Assembly: GCA_002450095.1 (NCBI GenBank)
Contig: DJYK01000004.1
Location: forward strand, 1-18,482
Length of the DNA: 18,482 nucleotides
Direction of reading: 5' to 3'
Source of the DNA: Mageeibacillus sp. UBA6980
GTDB lineage: Bacteria; Bacillota; Clostridia; Saccharofermentanales; Saccharofermentanaceae
Shown piece by piece: positions 1 through 6,564 of this stretch. The notes under the pieces are model-generated. The model was not told the origin of the DNA, did no database searches, and saw nothing but the letters and a program-made list of their open reading frames with translations. The position numbers and the translations under genes were made by a program. Positions within the stretch are counted from its first letter, which is position 1. The number at the start of each line of letters is the position of its first letter.

Positions 1-94
1 CGAGTTGGTCAACATTTCAGTCACTACAGCCCTCTCAGTGACCAAAAGTGTGACTGGTTGAACGAGTTGGTCAACATTTCAGTCACTACAGCCC
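1..94. repeat. 62-bp-period direct repeat, truncated by window edge
   Basis: A 32-base sequence starting CGAGTTGGTCAACATTTCAG occurs at 1-32 and again, identical, at 63-94, with 30 bases between. The spacing resembles a CRISPR repeat-spacer-repeat. However, the intervening 30 bases are partly complementary to the repeat: GTGACTG at 52-58 can pair with CAGTCAC at 80-86, and GTTGA with TCAAC inside it. That suggests a hairpin-forming tandem repeat rather than an acquired spacer. The left part of the array lies outside the window, so copy number is unknown. No cas gene is in the window. Confidence 0.85.
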
Positions 95-148
95 CCCGAT
101 GAAAAAGTTATTATATTATTATAAATAAAAGTAGTAAACAACAAGCGC

Positions 149-154
149 TATAAT
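149..154 (+). promoter_or_regulatory. possible -10 box for histidine phosphatase gene
   Basis: A perfect TATAAT lies 29 bases before the likely start codon at 183. No convincing -35 hexamer is found 16-18 bases upstream, where the sequence is A-rich. It is a candidate promoter only. Confidence 0.35.
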
Positions 155-171
155 AACGGCATAAAGATTTT

Positions 172-175
172 GGAG
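172..175 (+). promoter_or_regulatory. Shine-Dalgarno GGAG that decides the start at 183
   Basis: GGAG ends only one base before the ATG at 177, which is too close for initiation. It is seven bases before the in-frame ATG at 183, which is ideal. The protein therefore most likely starts Met-Leu-Tyr-Ile-Met-Arg-His-Gly. Confidence 0.75.
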
Positions 176-182
176 AATGAAT

Positions 183-767
183 ATGCTGTACATAATGAGA
201 CATGGCAGGACTGACTGGAATGATCTTCGTAAGCTTCAGGGGAGAACGGATATCCCGCTTAACGAAGAGGGGAGACGGATGGCTCATGAGGCTTCTGTGA
301 AGTATTCGGCGCTTAAGATTGACAGGATATACTGTTCAACACTGGTCCGAGCTGTTGAGACTGCGAAGATCTTTGCCGCAGATAAGGATATACCGATCAT
401 AGAAGACGAGAGGTTAATGGAGATGTCGTTTGGGATATATGAAGGGACGGAACGAAGCTTCGAGATCCCCGATTGTCCCATTAACGTTCTGTTTCAGGAT
501 CCTGAAGCATATAAGGTCCCGGTGGAAGGCGGGGAGAGTTACGAGGAATTGTACAGAAGGACCGGGTCCTTCCTTCAGGATATAAAACCTCTGCTGTCCG
601 GCGGAATGAATATCCTCGTTGTCGGGCACGGTGCGATGAACCGCTGCCTGATAAGTCAGATCAAGGGCATTCCTCTCAAGGATTTCTGGTCAGGATCCAT
701 CGAGAACTGCCGTATCGAAGAATTCGATAACGATTGGCTTAGTAAGAACAATGATCCGATGCCCTGA
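183..767 (+). CDS. histidine phosphatase family protein (phosphoglycerate mutase-like)
   Basis: A 194-residue cytosolic enzyme of the histidine phosphatase superfamily, which removes phosphate from small molecules or proteins through a phosphohistidine. The signature RHGRT sits at residues 6-10 with His7 as the expected phosphate acceptor. Arg56 (in LVRAVETA), the acidic MEMSFGIYEG segment near residue 80 and the second catalytic His149 in VVGHG complete the active site, so the protein looks intact and of normal length. The substrate cannot be read from the sequence; relatives include cobalamin-pathway phosphatases and phosphoglycerate-mutase-like enzymes, and no cobalamin genes are nearby. 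The start at 183 is preferred over 177 because of ribosome-binding-site spacing. It appears monocistronic, followed by a decayed region. Confidence 0.88.
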   Translation: MLYIMRHGRTDWNDLRKLQGRTDIPLNEEGRRMAHEASVKYSALKIDRIYCSTLVRAVETAKIFAADKDIPIIEDERLMEMSFGIYEGTERSFEIPDCPINVLFQDPEAYKVPVEGGESYEELYRRTGSFLQDIKPLLSGGMNILVVGHGAMNRCLISQIKGIPLKDFWSGSIENCRIEEFDNDWLSKNNDPMP

Positions 768-800
768 TAGTTTACATTTTTATTTATTAACTAAAACTTC

Positions 801-850
801 CCACATCGAAAAAGGTGTTCGAACCTTGAAAACTCAATAATTCAGACAAT
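801..850. other. short inverted repeats and a 23S-leader-like motif
   Basis: AAGGT (812-816) and ACCTT (823-827) form a short inverted repeat around TTCGAA. TCGAA (806-810) with TTCGA (818-822) forms an overlapping alternative. The following CCTTGAAAACTCAATAATTC resembles the TGAAAACT-type segment found before 23S rRNA in many Firmicute 16S-23S spacers. No rRNA is present here, so if the resemblance is real this would be a stray fragment. The rest of 768-871 shows nothing recognisable and no strong terminator. Confidence 0.25.
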
Positions 851-871
851 AAATGAGTTCACGGCAAACTT

Positions 872-1192
872 ATGAGAACAGTAAGAAAAACATCGGTGTT
901 TCCGGCACCTCGCGAAAAGGTTTTCGAGAAGCTGCAGCAGCTTCAGACACTTCAGTATATAGCGTCGCCCTATGCGACGTTCACACCTGTCAATCCTGAC
1001 GATCCGATGGTGTGGCAGGTCGGCGCAAGCTCTTCGTATCGTTTCAAGATGTGGGGGATAATTCCTTTCGGAATTCACACGATAAATATCGAGAGGTTTG
1101 ATATCGACGAAGTTCGAAGTCGTGAGGGAAATAAGTTCGTTCCAACGTGGAATCACAAGATCTGTCTTCCAAATCCGGGGCAGAGGAAATAG
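872..1192 (+). pseudogene. SRPBCC-family protein, 5' fragment
   Basis: The readable 106 residues start MRTVRKTSVFPAPREKVFEK, the typical beginning of an SRPBCC (START/polyketide-cyclase-like) small-molecule-binding domain. They continue through PYATFTPVN, a hydrophobic core strand and GNKFVPTWNHKI. Family members usually run to about 150 residues. Here the family-like sequence stops soon after TWNHKICL (about 1165), and a TAG follows at 1190-1192. The downstream sequence belongs to a different family (next entry), so this is a truncated gene fused to a foreign remnant rather than a simple frameshift. No good ribosome binding site precedes 872. The function of the intact homologue is unspecific ligand binding; the fragment is probably inactive. 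Confidence 0.6.
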
Positions 1193-1354
1193 GATGAATA
1201 CTCGTATATTCAAGTGGCTATGACGATACTGAACAGCATTGAAACAGAAAACAGTGAGTATGCTCCGTTGGAATCAGTGCGTGACAATTATCCTAAATAT
1301 GTGCTTACACGAGATAGTCTTATACAGAGAAGAAACGGATCTTATGTTTATTAA
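1193..1354 (+). pseudogene. C-terminal remnant of a DUF4143-type AAA ATPase
   Basis: In the same frame as the preceding fragment and directly after its TAG stop, 53 codons read DEYSYIQVAMTI, then EYAPLESVRDNYPKYVLTRD and a short tail to TAA. The pattern YIQVA ... E(Y/F)xPL ... DNYPKYV is the characteristic C-terminal nuclease-like end of ATP-binding proteins carrying a DUF4143 domain. Those are normally about 400 residues, so more than 80 percent of the gene, including the Walker motifs, is missing. The usual final residues after QRRNG also look lost. No start codon or ribosome binding site serves it. It marks a deletion or recombination scar. Confidence 0.6.
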
Positions 1355-1392
1355 TAATTCACAATTAGGCTAAACTTTGAAAAAGAGTTTTG

Positions 1393-1420
1393 TTGATAAT
1401 AATTACAGTTTTAATACAAA
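1393..1420 (+). promoter_or_regulatory. weak candidate promoter for the Ig-like/DUF4214 gene
   Basis: TTGATA (1393-1398), a 16-base gap and TACAAA (1415-1420) lie about 50 bases before the ATG at 1473. The -10 match is only four of six, and the surrounding 1355-1472 is generally AT-rich, so chance similarity is possible. The gene itself has a near-perfect Shine-Dalgarno AAGGAGGT at 1461-1468. Confidence 0.3.
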
Positions 1421-1472
1421 ACAAGCAGCAAAGAGAACTCGGCGTTTTTTTGTGTGCGAAAAGGAGGTTTAA

Positions 1473-3443
1473 ATGAGATTTTTTTCTAAAATTGGCAAGA
1501 GATTGCTGGGTGTGCTGGTATCAGCATCAATGGTATTCTCTTTGGTGCCTGGGATGGCTACAATAGCTGACGGCGAGCATCAGATTATCAATACGATTTC
1601 AGATGTGGTCGAGCTGTCTATTACAAAGGAGGGAAACGCAATTACTTCTGCAAGCAGTGGTGATGTTATTACACTTGCTGTTGTAGGGACACCACGGGCA
1701 GGCGGAACGGGATGGACAACTACCGATTGGTATAACATACAGAGGACTATCACAGTTGACGGCTTAGCTGTTACCGGTAATTCTGGTTCGAGTATTTCTG
1801 TTGCTTCTACTGGAGGCGCAATGACGTGGACATTTACAATGCCTGATGAAGATGTATATGTCTCTTTTCCTATGTTGACTGCGGGTTCTACTTTATCAGT
1901 TGATACCGGAACTGCTGTTTTCCGTTCGGGAATTTCTAATGGAGGCGATTACTCATTCGTAACAACCGTGAGTGGTGGAACCTATACTGACACCGTCGGT
2001 TATCTTGTTTATCAGAACGGAACTAACCTTTATAAAGTTTTTAATGATGATAGTGGCAGTGGTAGGAATTTCAGATTACCTTCCTCCGGAACAATAACTA
2101 TAAATGATGGAACATATTTCCATATAGGCTTCGGTTTGTTCAGTGATACGGCAACAGGTAGTTTTACTCCTGATAATACTTCTGGAGATATAACTATTTC
2201 TTATACATCAACAATAAAAAATGCTCAGACTATTTCAGCCTCTGATGTCAACACGTCCTACGGTGCAACTGATGCGGTTGTTGGAGCATCTGTTACAACC
2301 GGCGATGGAACACTTTCATATTCAGTTACAGACGGTACAGATGTTATCACGGTTGACAGAGACAGCGGCGCTATCACTACAATAAAAGCCGGAATTGCAC
2401 AAATCGAGATAGTTGCATCAGAAACTGATACATACAGAAGAACAACTGAAACAATTACAGTATTTGTAGATAAAGCAGATTGTACCGTCACTCCTCCTAC
2501 AGGAAATACCCTTGCTTATACAGAGGCGGATCAGCAACTTATTGTGGCAGGTTCTGCAGAAGGCGGAACGATGCTATATAGCCTTAGCGAAGATGGTGAG
2601 TTTTCAGAAGAGATTCCTGTAGCTGCTGACCCCGGAACATACACTGTATATTATGAAGTTGTTGGTGATGAGAATCACAATGACGTTGCCCCTCAGTCTG
2701 TTACAGCTACAATTGCCGAGCCCGGAAGTATTGCTGCATCGGTTACAGGATTCGAAGGCGAATACGACGGAGAAGAGCACGGCGTTACAGTAAATGTTAC
2801 TGATCCTGCAGATGGTGCCGTGATTATGTTCGGTGAAGCCGAGGGAACATACGACCTTGCTGAATCTCCGGCATACACTGAAGTTGGAACATACACAGTT
2901 TATTATTCGATTACTGCAACCGGATATGACGATATGACCGGTTCTGTAGTTATCAGTATCCTGGAGCCTGAAGAAGAGCCAACACCTACTCCTGAGGAGC
3001 CCGAAGAAGAGCCAACACCTACTCCTGAGGAGCCCGAAGAAGAACCTGTTATCGAAGTAGAGCCGGCTCTTACACCTGAACAGCTTCGTGATATGGCAGT
3101 AAGGCATTTCGTAGAGAGATTGTATCTTAACGCTCTTGACAGAGAATATGATGTAGCCGGTAGAGACGGTTGGGTTGACCTTCTTGTAAACAGAAACGGA
3201 ACGGGTTCTCAGGTTGTAAGCGGATTTGTTAACAGCGAGGAGTTTATTGCGAGAGATTTGAACGACGTTGAATATGTAACTACTCTTTACAAAGCATTCT
3301 TCGACAGAGTACCTTCTACCGAAGAACTTGATAACTGGGTCAACGCTTTGTCAGCCGGTGCATCACGTGAGTCGGTATTCAATCAGTTTGTCGTTTCCCC
3401 TGAATGGTATGAAGAATGTGCATACTATGGAATTAATCCATAA
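1473..3443 (+). CDS. secreted multidomain protein: Ig-like domains, Pro/Glu linker, C-terminal DUF4214
   Basis: A 656-residue exported protein. Residues 1-33 form a signal peptide (basic start, hydrophobic core, likely cleavage after MATIA). Residues about 40-245 are beta-rich and unassigned, containing a FTMPDEDVYVSF motif like those in bacterial surface repeats. Three Ig-like/MBG-type beta domains follow (about 250-334, 335-416, 418-497); the last two share a GTYTVYY strand. Residues 498-528 are an acidic Pro/Thr/Glu linker. Residues about 540-656 are a DUF4214 domain with two helical sub-repeats, ending SPEWYEECAYYGINP. No LPXTG motif or C-terminal membrane anchor is present, so DUF4214 may serve attachment (inference). 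The start is set by AAGGAGGT at 1461-1468, and an intrinsic terminator follows. Codons favour aca and cct and look more AT-rich than most neighbours. The ligand is unknown. Confidence 0.85.
   Translation: MRFFSKIGKRLLGVLVSASMVFSLVPGMATIADGEHQIINTISDVVELSITKEGNAITSASSGDVITLAVVGTPRAGGTGWTTTDWYNIQRTITVDGLAVTGNSGSSISVASTGGAMTWTFTMPDEDVYVSFPMLTAGSTLSVDTGTAVFRSGISNGGDYSFVTTVSGGTYTDTVGYLVYQNGTNLYKVFNDDSGSGRNFRLPSSGTITINDGTYFHIGFGLFSDTATGSFTPDNTSGDITISYTSTIKNAQTISASDVNTSYGATDAVVGASVTTGDGTLSYSVTDGTDVITVDRDSGAITTIKAGIAQIEIVASETDTYRRTTETITVFVDKADCTVTPPTGNTLAYTEADQQLIVAGSAEGGTMLYSLSEDGEFSEEIPVAADPGTYTVYYEVVGDENHNDVAPQSVTATIAEPGSIAASVTGFEGEYDGEEHGVTVNVTDPADGAVIMFGEAEGTYDLAESPAYTEVGTYTVYYSITATGYDDMTGSVVISILEPEEEPTPTPEEPEEEPTPTPEEPEEEPVIEVEPALTPEQLRDMAVRHFVERLYLNALDREYDVAGRDGWVDLLVNRNGTGSQVVSGFVNSEEFIARDLNDVEYVTTLYKAFFDRVPSTEELDNWVNALSAGASRESVFNQFVVSPEWYEECAYYGINP
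2964..3047 (+). repeat. 33-bp tandem repeat coding for a Pro/Glu linker
   Basis: Two nearly identical 33-base units (2964-2996 and 2997-3029) and a partial third (to 3047) encode EPEEEPTPTPE-type 11-residue repeats. The units differ by one synonymous change (cct/ccc). Near-identity at the DNA level suggests recent duplication, and such linkers often vary in length between strains. Confidence 0.9.
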
Positions 3444-3475
3444 TTAAGCCAAGGAGACAATACTCATATTAGAAG

Positions 3476-3510
3476 AAGGCTGTGCAAAAAAGATTGCACA
3501 GCCTTTCTTT
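3476..3510 (+). terminator. intrinsic terminator after the Ig-like/DUF4214 gene
   Basis: An 11-bp perfect stem (AAGGCTGTGCA at 3476-3486 with TGCACAGCCTT at 3495-3505) has an 8-base A-rich loop and is followed by TTTCTTT. It ends the secreted-protein transcript 33 bases past its stop codon. Confidence 0.92.
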
Positions 3511-3531
3511 ATGGTAGCTTATTAATATTCA

Positions 3532-3560
3532 TTGAAGTTTCTTGCCTGCTTACTTATAAT
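3532..3560 (+). promoter_or_regulatory. sigma-A-type promoter of the polymerase cassette
   Basis: TTGAAG (3532-3537), a 17-base gap and a perfect TATAAT (3555-3560) predict transcription from about 3567. This precedes the ATG at 3622 by about 55 bases and lies directly after the upstream terminator. Confidence 0.75.
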
Positions 3561-3592
3561 CACTCCTTTTTATATGGCGGATTATATAGCGT

Positions 3593-3606
3593 GGAACAAA
3601 TGTTTG
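3593..3606 (+). promoter_or_regulatory. LexA (DinR-type SOS) box
   Basis: GGAACAAATGTTTG matches the Gram-positive LexA consensus CGAACRNRYGTTYC at 12 of 14 positions, missing only the two outermost bases. It lies between the predicted transcription start (about 3567) and the start codon (3622), where a bound repressor would block transcription. An SOS box is expected for a Y-family polymerase of this kind. Confidence 0.7.
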
Positions 3607-3621
3607 CTTTATAATCAGATT

Positions 3622-5085
3622 ATGGAAAAGACTTATATAGCGATCGATCTTAAATCTTTCTACGCATCCGTCGAATGTCGGGAGCGCGGGCTCGATCCTC
3701 TTAATACGAATCTTGTGGTGGCGGATGATTCGAGGACGGAGAAGACTATTTGTCTTGCAGTCTCGCCTTCGCTTAAAAGCTTCGGGATCGGAGGTCGTGC
3801 CAGGCTTTTTGAAGTCATCGAACGGGTAAGTGAGGTCAACGCCTTACGGAAGATCAACGCCCCCGGTCAGAGGTTTAAGGGGAAGAGCGTTATATATTCC
3901 GAACTCACGGAAGATCCGTCGCTGGAGCTCGATTACATCGTGGCCGTTCCTCAGATGGCTCATTATATGAATGTAAGTGCGAAGATCTACGGCATCTATC
4001 TTAAGTACGTGGCGCCGGAGGACATATTCGCATACTCCATAGATGAGGTCTTTATAGATGCCACGGATTATCTTCGCATGTATAAGAAGAATGCGCATGA
4101 TCTGGCGATGATACTTATCAAGGATGTGCTTGAACAGACCGGGATCACGGCGACTGCGGGGATAGGACCGAATATGTATCTTTGTAAGGTCGCGATGGAT
4201 ATCGTTGCCAAGCATATACCGGCTGATAAGGACGGAGTCAGGATCGCATCGCTGGATGTCAGAAGTTACAGGGAGACGCTCTGGGAGCATCGGCCTATAC
4301 GGGATTTCTGGAGAGTCGGAGGAGGTATAGCGGAACGCCTTGAATCTCTCGGAGCGTTTACGATGGGCGATGTGGCGAGGTTATCCTCTGACGAAGAACA
4401 CGTAAAGCTCCTTTATGACGAATTCGGCAAGAATGCGGAGCTTCTTATTGACCACGCATGGGGGATCGAACCGACAACCATAGCAGATGTAAAGGCCTAC
4501 AGACCCGCTAACAGCAGTCTGTCTTCGGGACAGGTGCTGATGAACCCCACAGACCATGAACATACGCGGCTCATAGTATGGGAGATGGCGGATATACTGT
4601 CACTCGATCTCGTGGAGAAGGGACTTGTTACGGATCGTATAGTACTTACGATCAATTATGACAGGAAGAATCTTGATTCCGGATATACCGGAGCCGTTAC
4701 CACCGATTACTACGGAAGACAAGTGCCTTCGCATGCTCACGGAACCATAAACCTTGATTCGTTTACTTCATCCACCCGTAAGATATGCGATGCCGCTATG
4801 GAGTTGTTCGACAGGATTACGGACAGAAGTCTTCTGTCGAGAAGGATAACCATAGTTGCCGACAACGTGAAGCGGGAAGAAGATGCTCCCGCGACCTTCA
4901 AACAGATGAGCATATTCGATATGGAGGAGCAGCAGGAAGATGACGGCAGGGAGAGGGTTTTACAGGAAGCGGTACTTCAGATCAAGCATAAGTTCGGTAA
5001 GAACGCCCTCCTTAAAGGTAAGAATCTTACTGAAGGGGCTACGGCCAGACAGCGCAATGATCAGATCGGAGGACATAGGGCGTGA
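3622..5085 (+). CDS. Y-family DNA polymerase (UmuC/UvrX-like translesion polymerase)
   Basis: A 487-residue error-prone polymerase that copies damaged DNA. The N-terminus, MEKTYIAIDLKSFYASVE, carries the first catalytic aspartate (Asp9); YSIDEVF carries Asp141-Glu142, the second catalytic pair. TAGIGPNMYLCKVAMD is the usual palm segment, and helix-hairpin-helix and little-finger regions follow. QMSIF at residues 428-432 fits the sliding-clamp-binding pattern QxxLF, as expected for recruitment by the beta clamp. The reading frame stays open upstream to a TTG at 3532, but that codon is part of the -35 box, so the ATG at 3622 is the start despite lacking a clear ribosome binding site. The gene overlaps the YolD-like gene by four bases. 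It is closest to the B. subtilis UvrX/YqjW type, and probably SOS-induced through the LexA box at 3593-3606. Confidence 0.92.
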   Translation: MEKTYIAIDLKSFYASVECRERGLDPLNTNLVVADDSRTEKTICLAVSPSLKSFGIGGRARLFEVIERVSEVNALRKINAPGQRFKGKSVIYSELTEDPSLELDYIVAVPQMAHYMNVSAKIYGIYLKYVAPEDIFAYSIDEVFIDATDYLRMYKKNAHDLAMILIKDVLEQTGITATAGIGPNMYLCKVAMDIVAKHIPADKDGVRIASLDVRSYRETLWEHRPIRDFWRVGGGIAERLESLGAFTMGDVARLSSDEEHVKLLYDEFGKNAELLIDHAWGIEPTTIADVKAYRPANSSLSSGQVLMNPTDHEHTRLIVWEMADILSLDLVEKGLVTDRIVLTINYDRKNLDSGYTGAVTTDYYGRQVPSHAHGTINLDSFTSSTRKICDAAMELFDRITDRSLLSRRITIVADNVKREEDAPATFKQMSIFDMEEQQEDDGRERVLQEAVLQIKHKFGKNALLKGKNLTEGATARQRNDQIGGHRA

Positions 5086-5492
5086 ATATGTATGAAGACT
5101 TGATAGATCGTTCCAGACCCGTCTATGAGAGATATCCGCCTATGCCCGTTGAGGAGCGTGCGGCGCAGTTCTCTCCGTTTGCCGCCGTTGTGGGGTACGG
5201 TGAGGCCGTGGCCGAGAAGGCAAGATACACCGAGAAGATGGCAGAACTTAATGAAGATGAGATCTATGAGATCGATCTGAGATTGAAGGAGCTTTCCGGG
5301 ATGATAAAGGATCATCCGCTCGTAAGAGTCTCGTACTTTGTTCCGGACCGAAGAAAGACAGGCGGGGCGTATGAGAACAAGACCTGCAAAGTAAAGAAGA
5401 TAGATGAATACAGTAACGAGATCGTATTTGAAGATGACACAAAGATACCCGTATCAATGCTTTCTGCGTTGGATATTATAAATACGCAGTGA
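5082..5492 (+). CDS. YolD-like family protein, partner of the Y-family polymerase
   Basis: A 136-residue cytosolic protein of the YolD-like family. RAAQFSPFAAVVGYGEAV near residues 28-45 and the later KVKKIDEYSNEIVFEDDTKIPVSMLSALD segment are the conserved parts. YolD/YqjX proteins are encoded directly after UvrX/YqjW-type polymerases in Bacillus and Clostridia and are proposed to be functional counterparts of UmuD; their biochemical role is unproven. The GTG start at 5082 overlaps the polymerase stop (GTGA) and lies nine bases after GGAGG (5068-5072). The in-frame ATG at 5088 is 15 bases away and less likely. The two genes form one SOS-controlled unit. No terminator is seen directly after it. 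Confidence 0.88.
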   Translation: MNMYEDLIDRSRPVYERYPPMPVEERAAQFSPFAAVVGYGEAVAEKARYTEKMAELNEDEIYEIDLRLKELSGMIKDHPLVRVSYFVPDRRKTGGAYENKTCKVKKIDEYSNEIVFEDDTKIPVSMLSALDIINTQ

Positions 5493-5498
5493 TACAAT
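5469..5498 (+). promoter_or_regulatory. weak candidate promoter for the double-DUF4214 gene
   Basis: TTGGAT (5469-5474), an 18-base gap and TACAAT (5493-5498) overlap the end of the YolD-like gene. A separate promoter is likely because the product is unrelated to DNA repair, but this match is modest. Confidence 0.35.
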
Positions 5499-5562
5499 GT
5501 TTATGTTATCAAAAGGGATTTACTTTCCCGAAGATCTAATAATTAAGATTGGAGAGTTTCAT

Positions 5563-6432
5563 ATGAGAAAGTTCAGAAAACTCATTGCGGTCCTTCTGGC
5601 GGGCGTAGTCATGTTTGCTGCAGTTCCCGTGAAGTCAAATACCGTCAACGCTGATGTTGCCAAGTATGTAGACCGCGAACAGCAGGTTCCCAACTGGCTT
5701 GACGGCATCAATTCCTTCCTCGACAGGATCTATTACATCGCATTGGGAAGAGCGACTGATCCGGACGGAAGATTTACATGGTTTAACCATATCATCTACG
5801 ACGGTTATACGGGAGCCGATGTCGTAAGAGGATTCCTGTTCTCTCCCGAGTTCCTTAATAAGAATTGCAGCAATGAGGAGTTTGTAGAGATCCTTTATCA
5901 GGTCATCCTCGACAGACATGCCGATGCCGACGGTATGGCAACATGGACAGCCGCCCTTCGTAACGGACAGTCCAGACAGTCGGTAATCGACGGTTTCTTA
6001 GGGTCTGTTGAGTGGACAAACCTCTGCCTTATATACGGTATCCCTTCGGGTAACTCTGCCGAGCCTTCGATCGGCATACTTCCTACTGACAAGAGTAAGT
6101 CCTTTGCAAACTGGCTCCATTATTCGGTCTATGCGAGAATGCCGGGTGAAGGTGATGTCCAGAATTGGGCGACTGAGCTCGTAAATCTTCGTATGAGCGG
6201 TACTGAGCTCGCACATCAGTTCTTCTTCAGCCCTGAGATAAACAATCTCAGCAACTACGACTTCCTCGTAAGACTCTACAGATGCGTCTTGAACAGGGAG
6301 CCGAACGGAGATTTCAACAACTGCCTTAACATGCTTAATAACGGTACGGTTACACGTGAAGCGCTGTTTACGATGTGTGCCGAGTCCGATACATGGGCAC
6401 AGACATGCGGCGGATTTGCTCTTTTAAGATAA
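5563..6432 (+). CDS. secreted protein made of two DUF4214 units
   Basis: A 289-residue exported protein. Residues 1-30 are a signal peptide (MRKFRKLIAVLLAGVVMF, likely cleavage after NTVNA). The mature part is two DUF4214 units: about 48-162 (FLDRIYYIALGR ... EFVEILYQVILDR ... VEWTNLCLIYGI) and about 180-289 (FANWLHYSVYARMPGEG ... DFLVRLYRCVLNREPNG ... WAQTCG). The second unit is more divergent. There is no other domain, anchor or catalytic motif. DUF4214 resembles phycobilisome-linker-type helical repeats and occurs in secreted Firmicute proteins; its function is not established. The upstream in-frame ATG at 5497 is rejected because it precedes the signal peptide and has no ribosome binding site, whereas GGAG at 5551-5554 is eight bases before 5563. 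A terminator follows. It may bind the cell surface or the DUF4214 of the protein at 1473-3443 (inference). Confidence 0.85.
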   Translation: MRKFRKLIAVLLAGVVMFAAVPVKSNTVNADVAKYVDREQQVPNWLDGINSFLDRIYYIALGRATDPDGRFTWFNHIIYDGYTGADVVRGFLFSPEFLNKNCSNEEFVEILYQVILDRHADADGMATWTAALRNGQSRQSVIDGFLGSVEWTNLCLIYGIPSGNSAEPSIGILPTDKSKSFANWLHYSVYARMPGEGDVQNWATELVNLRMSGTELAHQFFFSPEINNLSNYDFLVRLYRCVLNREPNGDFNNCLNMLNNGTVTREALFTMCAESDTWAQTCGGFALLR

Positions 6433-6459
6433 AAGACGTTGACAGGATCGTGTTAACGG

Positions 6460-6490
6460 GGGGTGCAGGATACTGCACCCCTTTAATTTT
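6460..6490 (+). terminator. intrinsic terminator after the double-DUF4214 gene
   Basis: A perfect 9-bp GC-rich stem (GGGGTGCAG at 6460-6468 with CTGCACCCC at 6473-6481) has a GATA tetraloop and is followed by TTTAATTTT. Confidence 0.93.
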
Positions 6491-6507
6491 CTGTTTATCG
6501 CGCGTTA

Positions 6508-6516
6508 TGTTATTAT
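6508..6516 (+). promoter_or_regulatory. extended -10 promoter element before the membrane-protein pair
   Basis: TGTTATTAT is an extended -10 (TGn plus TATTAT) 48 bases before the ATG at 6565 and just after the terminator at 6460-6490. No good -35 is visible, which extended -10 promoters can tolerate. Confidence 0.45.
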
Positions 6517-6564
6517 TTATAAGGCTTAACGGCTTCAAATTTCTTTTGTGACCAAAGGTGACGT

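Noticed and set aside
1..94. CRISPR array
   Set aside because: Geometry fits, but only two repeats are seen, the would-be spacer is partly complementary to the repeat, and no cas gene is present. Kept as a plain repeat.
812..827. tRNA T-arm or tRNA fragment (GTTCGAAC)
   Set aside because: The stem and loop lengths do not fit a T arm on either strand, and no acceptor stem, anticodon arm or CCA is found.
3610..3615. Second TATAAT as an alternative polymerase promoter
   Set aside because: It lies only six bases before the start codon and has no -35 partner at 16-18 bases.
3532..3621. N-terminal extension of the Y-family polymerase
   Set aside because: The TTG is part of the -35 box, the region holds the promoter and LexA box, and the conserved N-terminus begins at 3622.
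6548..6563. GTGACCAAAGGTGACG as a copy of the left-edge repeat
   Set aside because: Only GTGACCAAA is shared with the segment at 36-50, and here it is part of the ribosome binding site of the membrane-protein gene; chance similarity.
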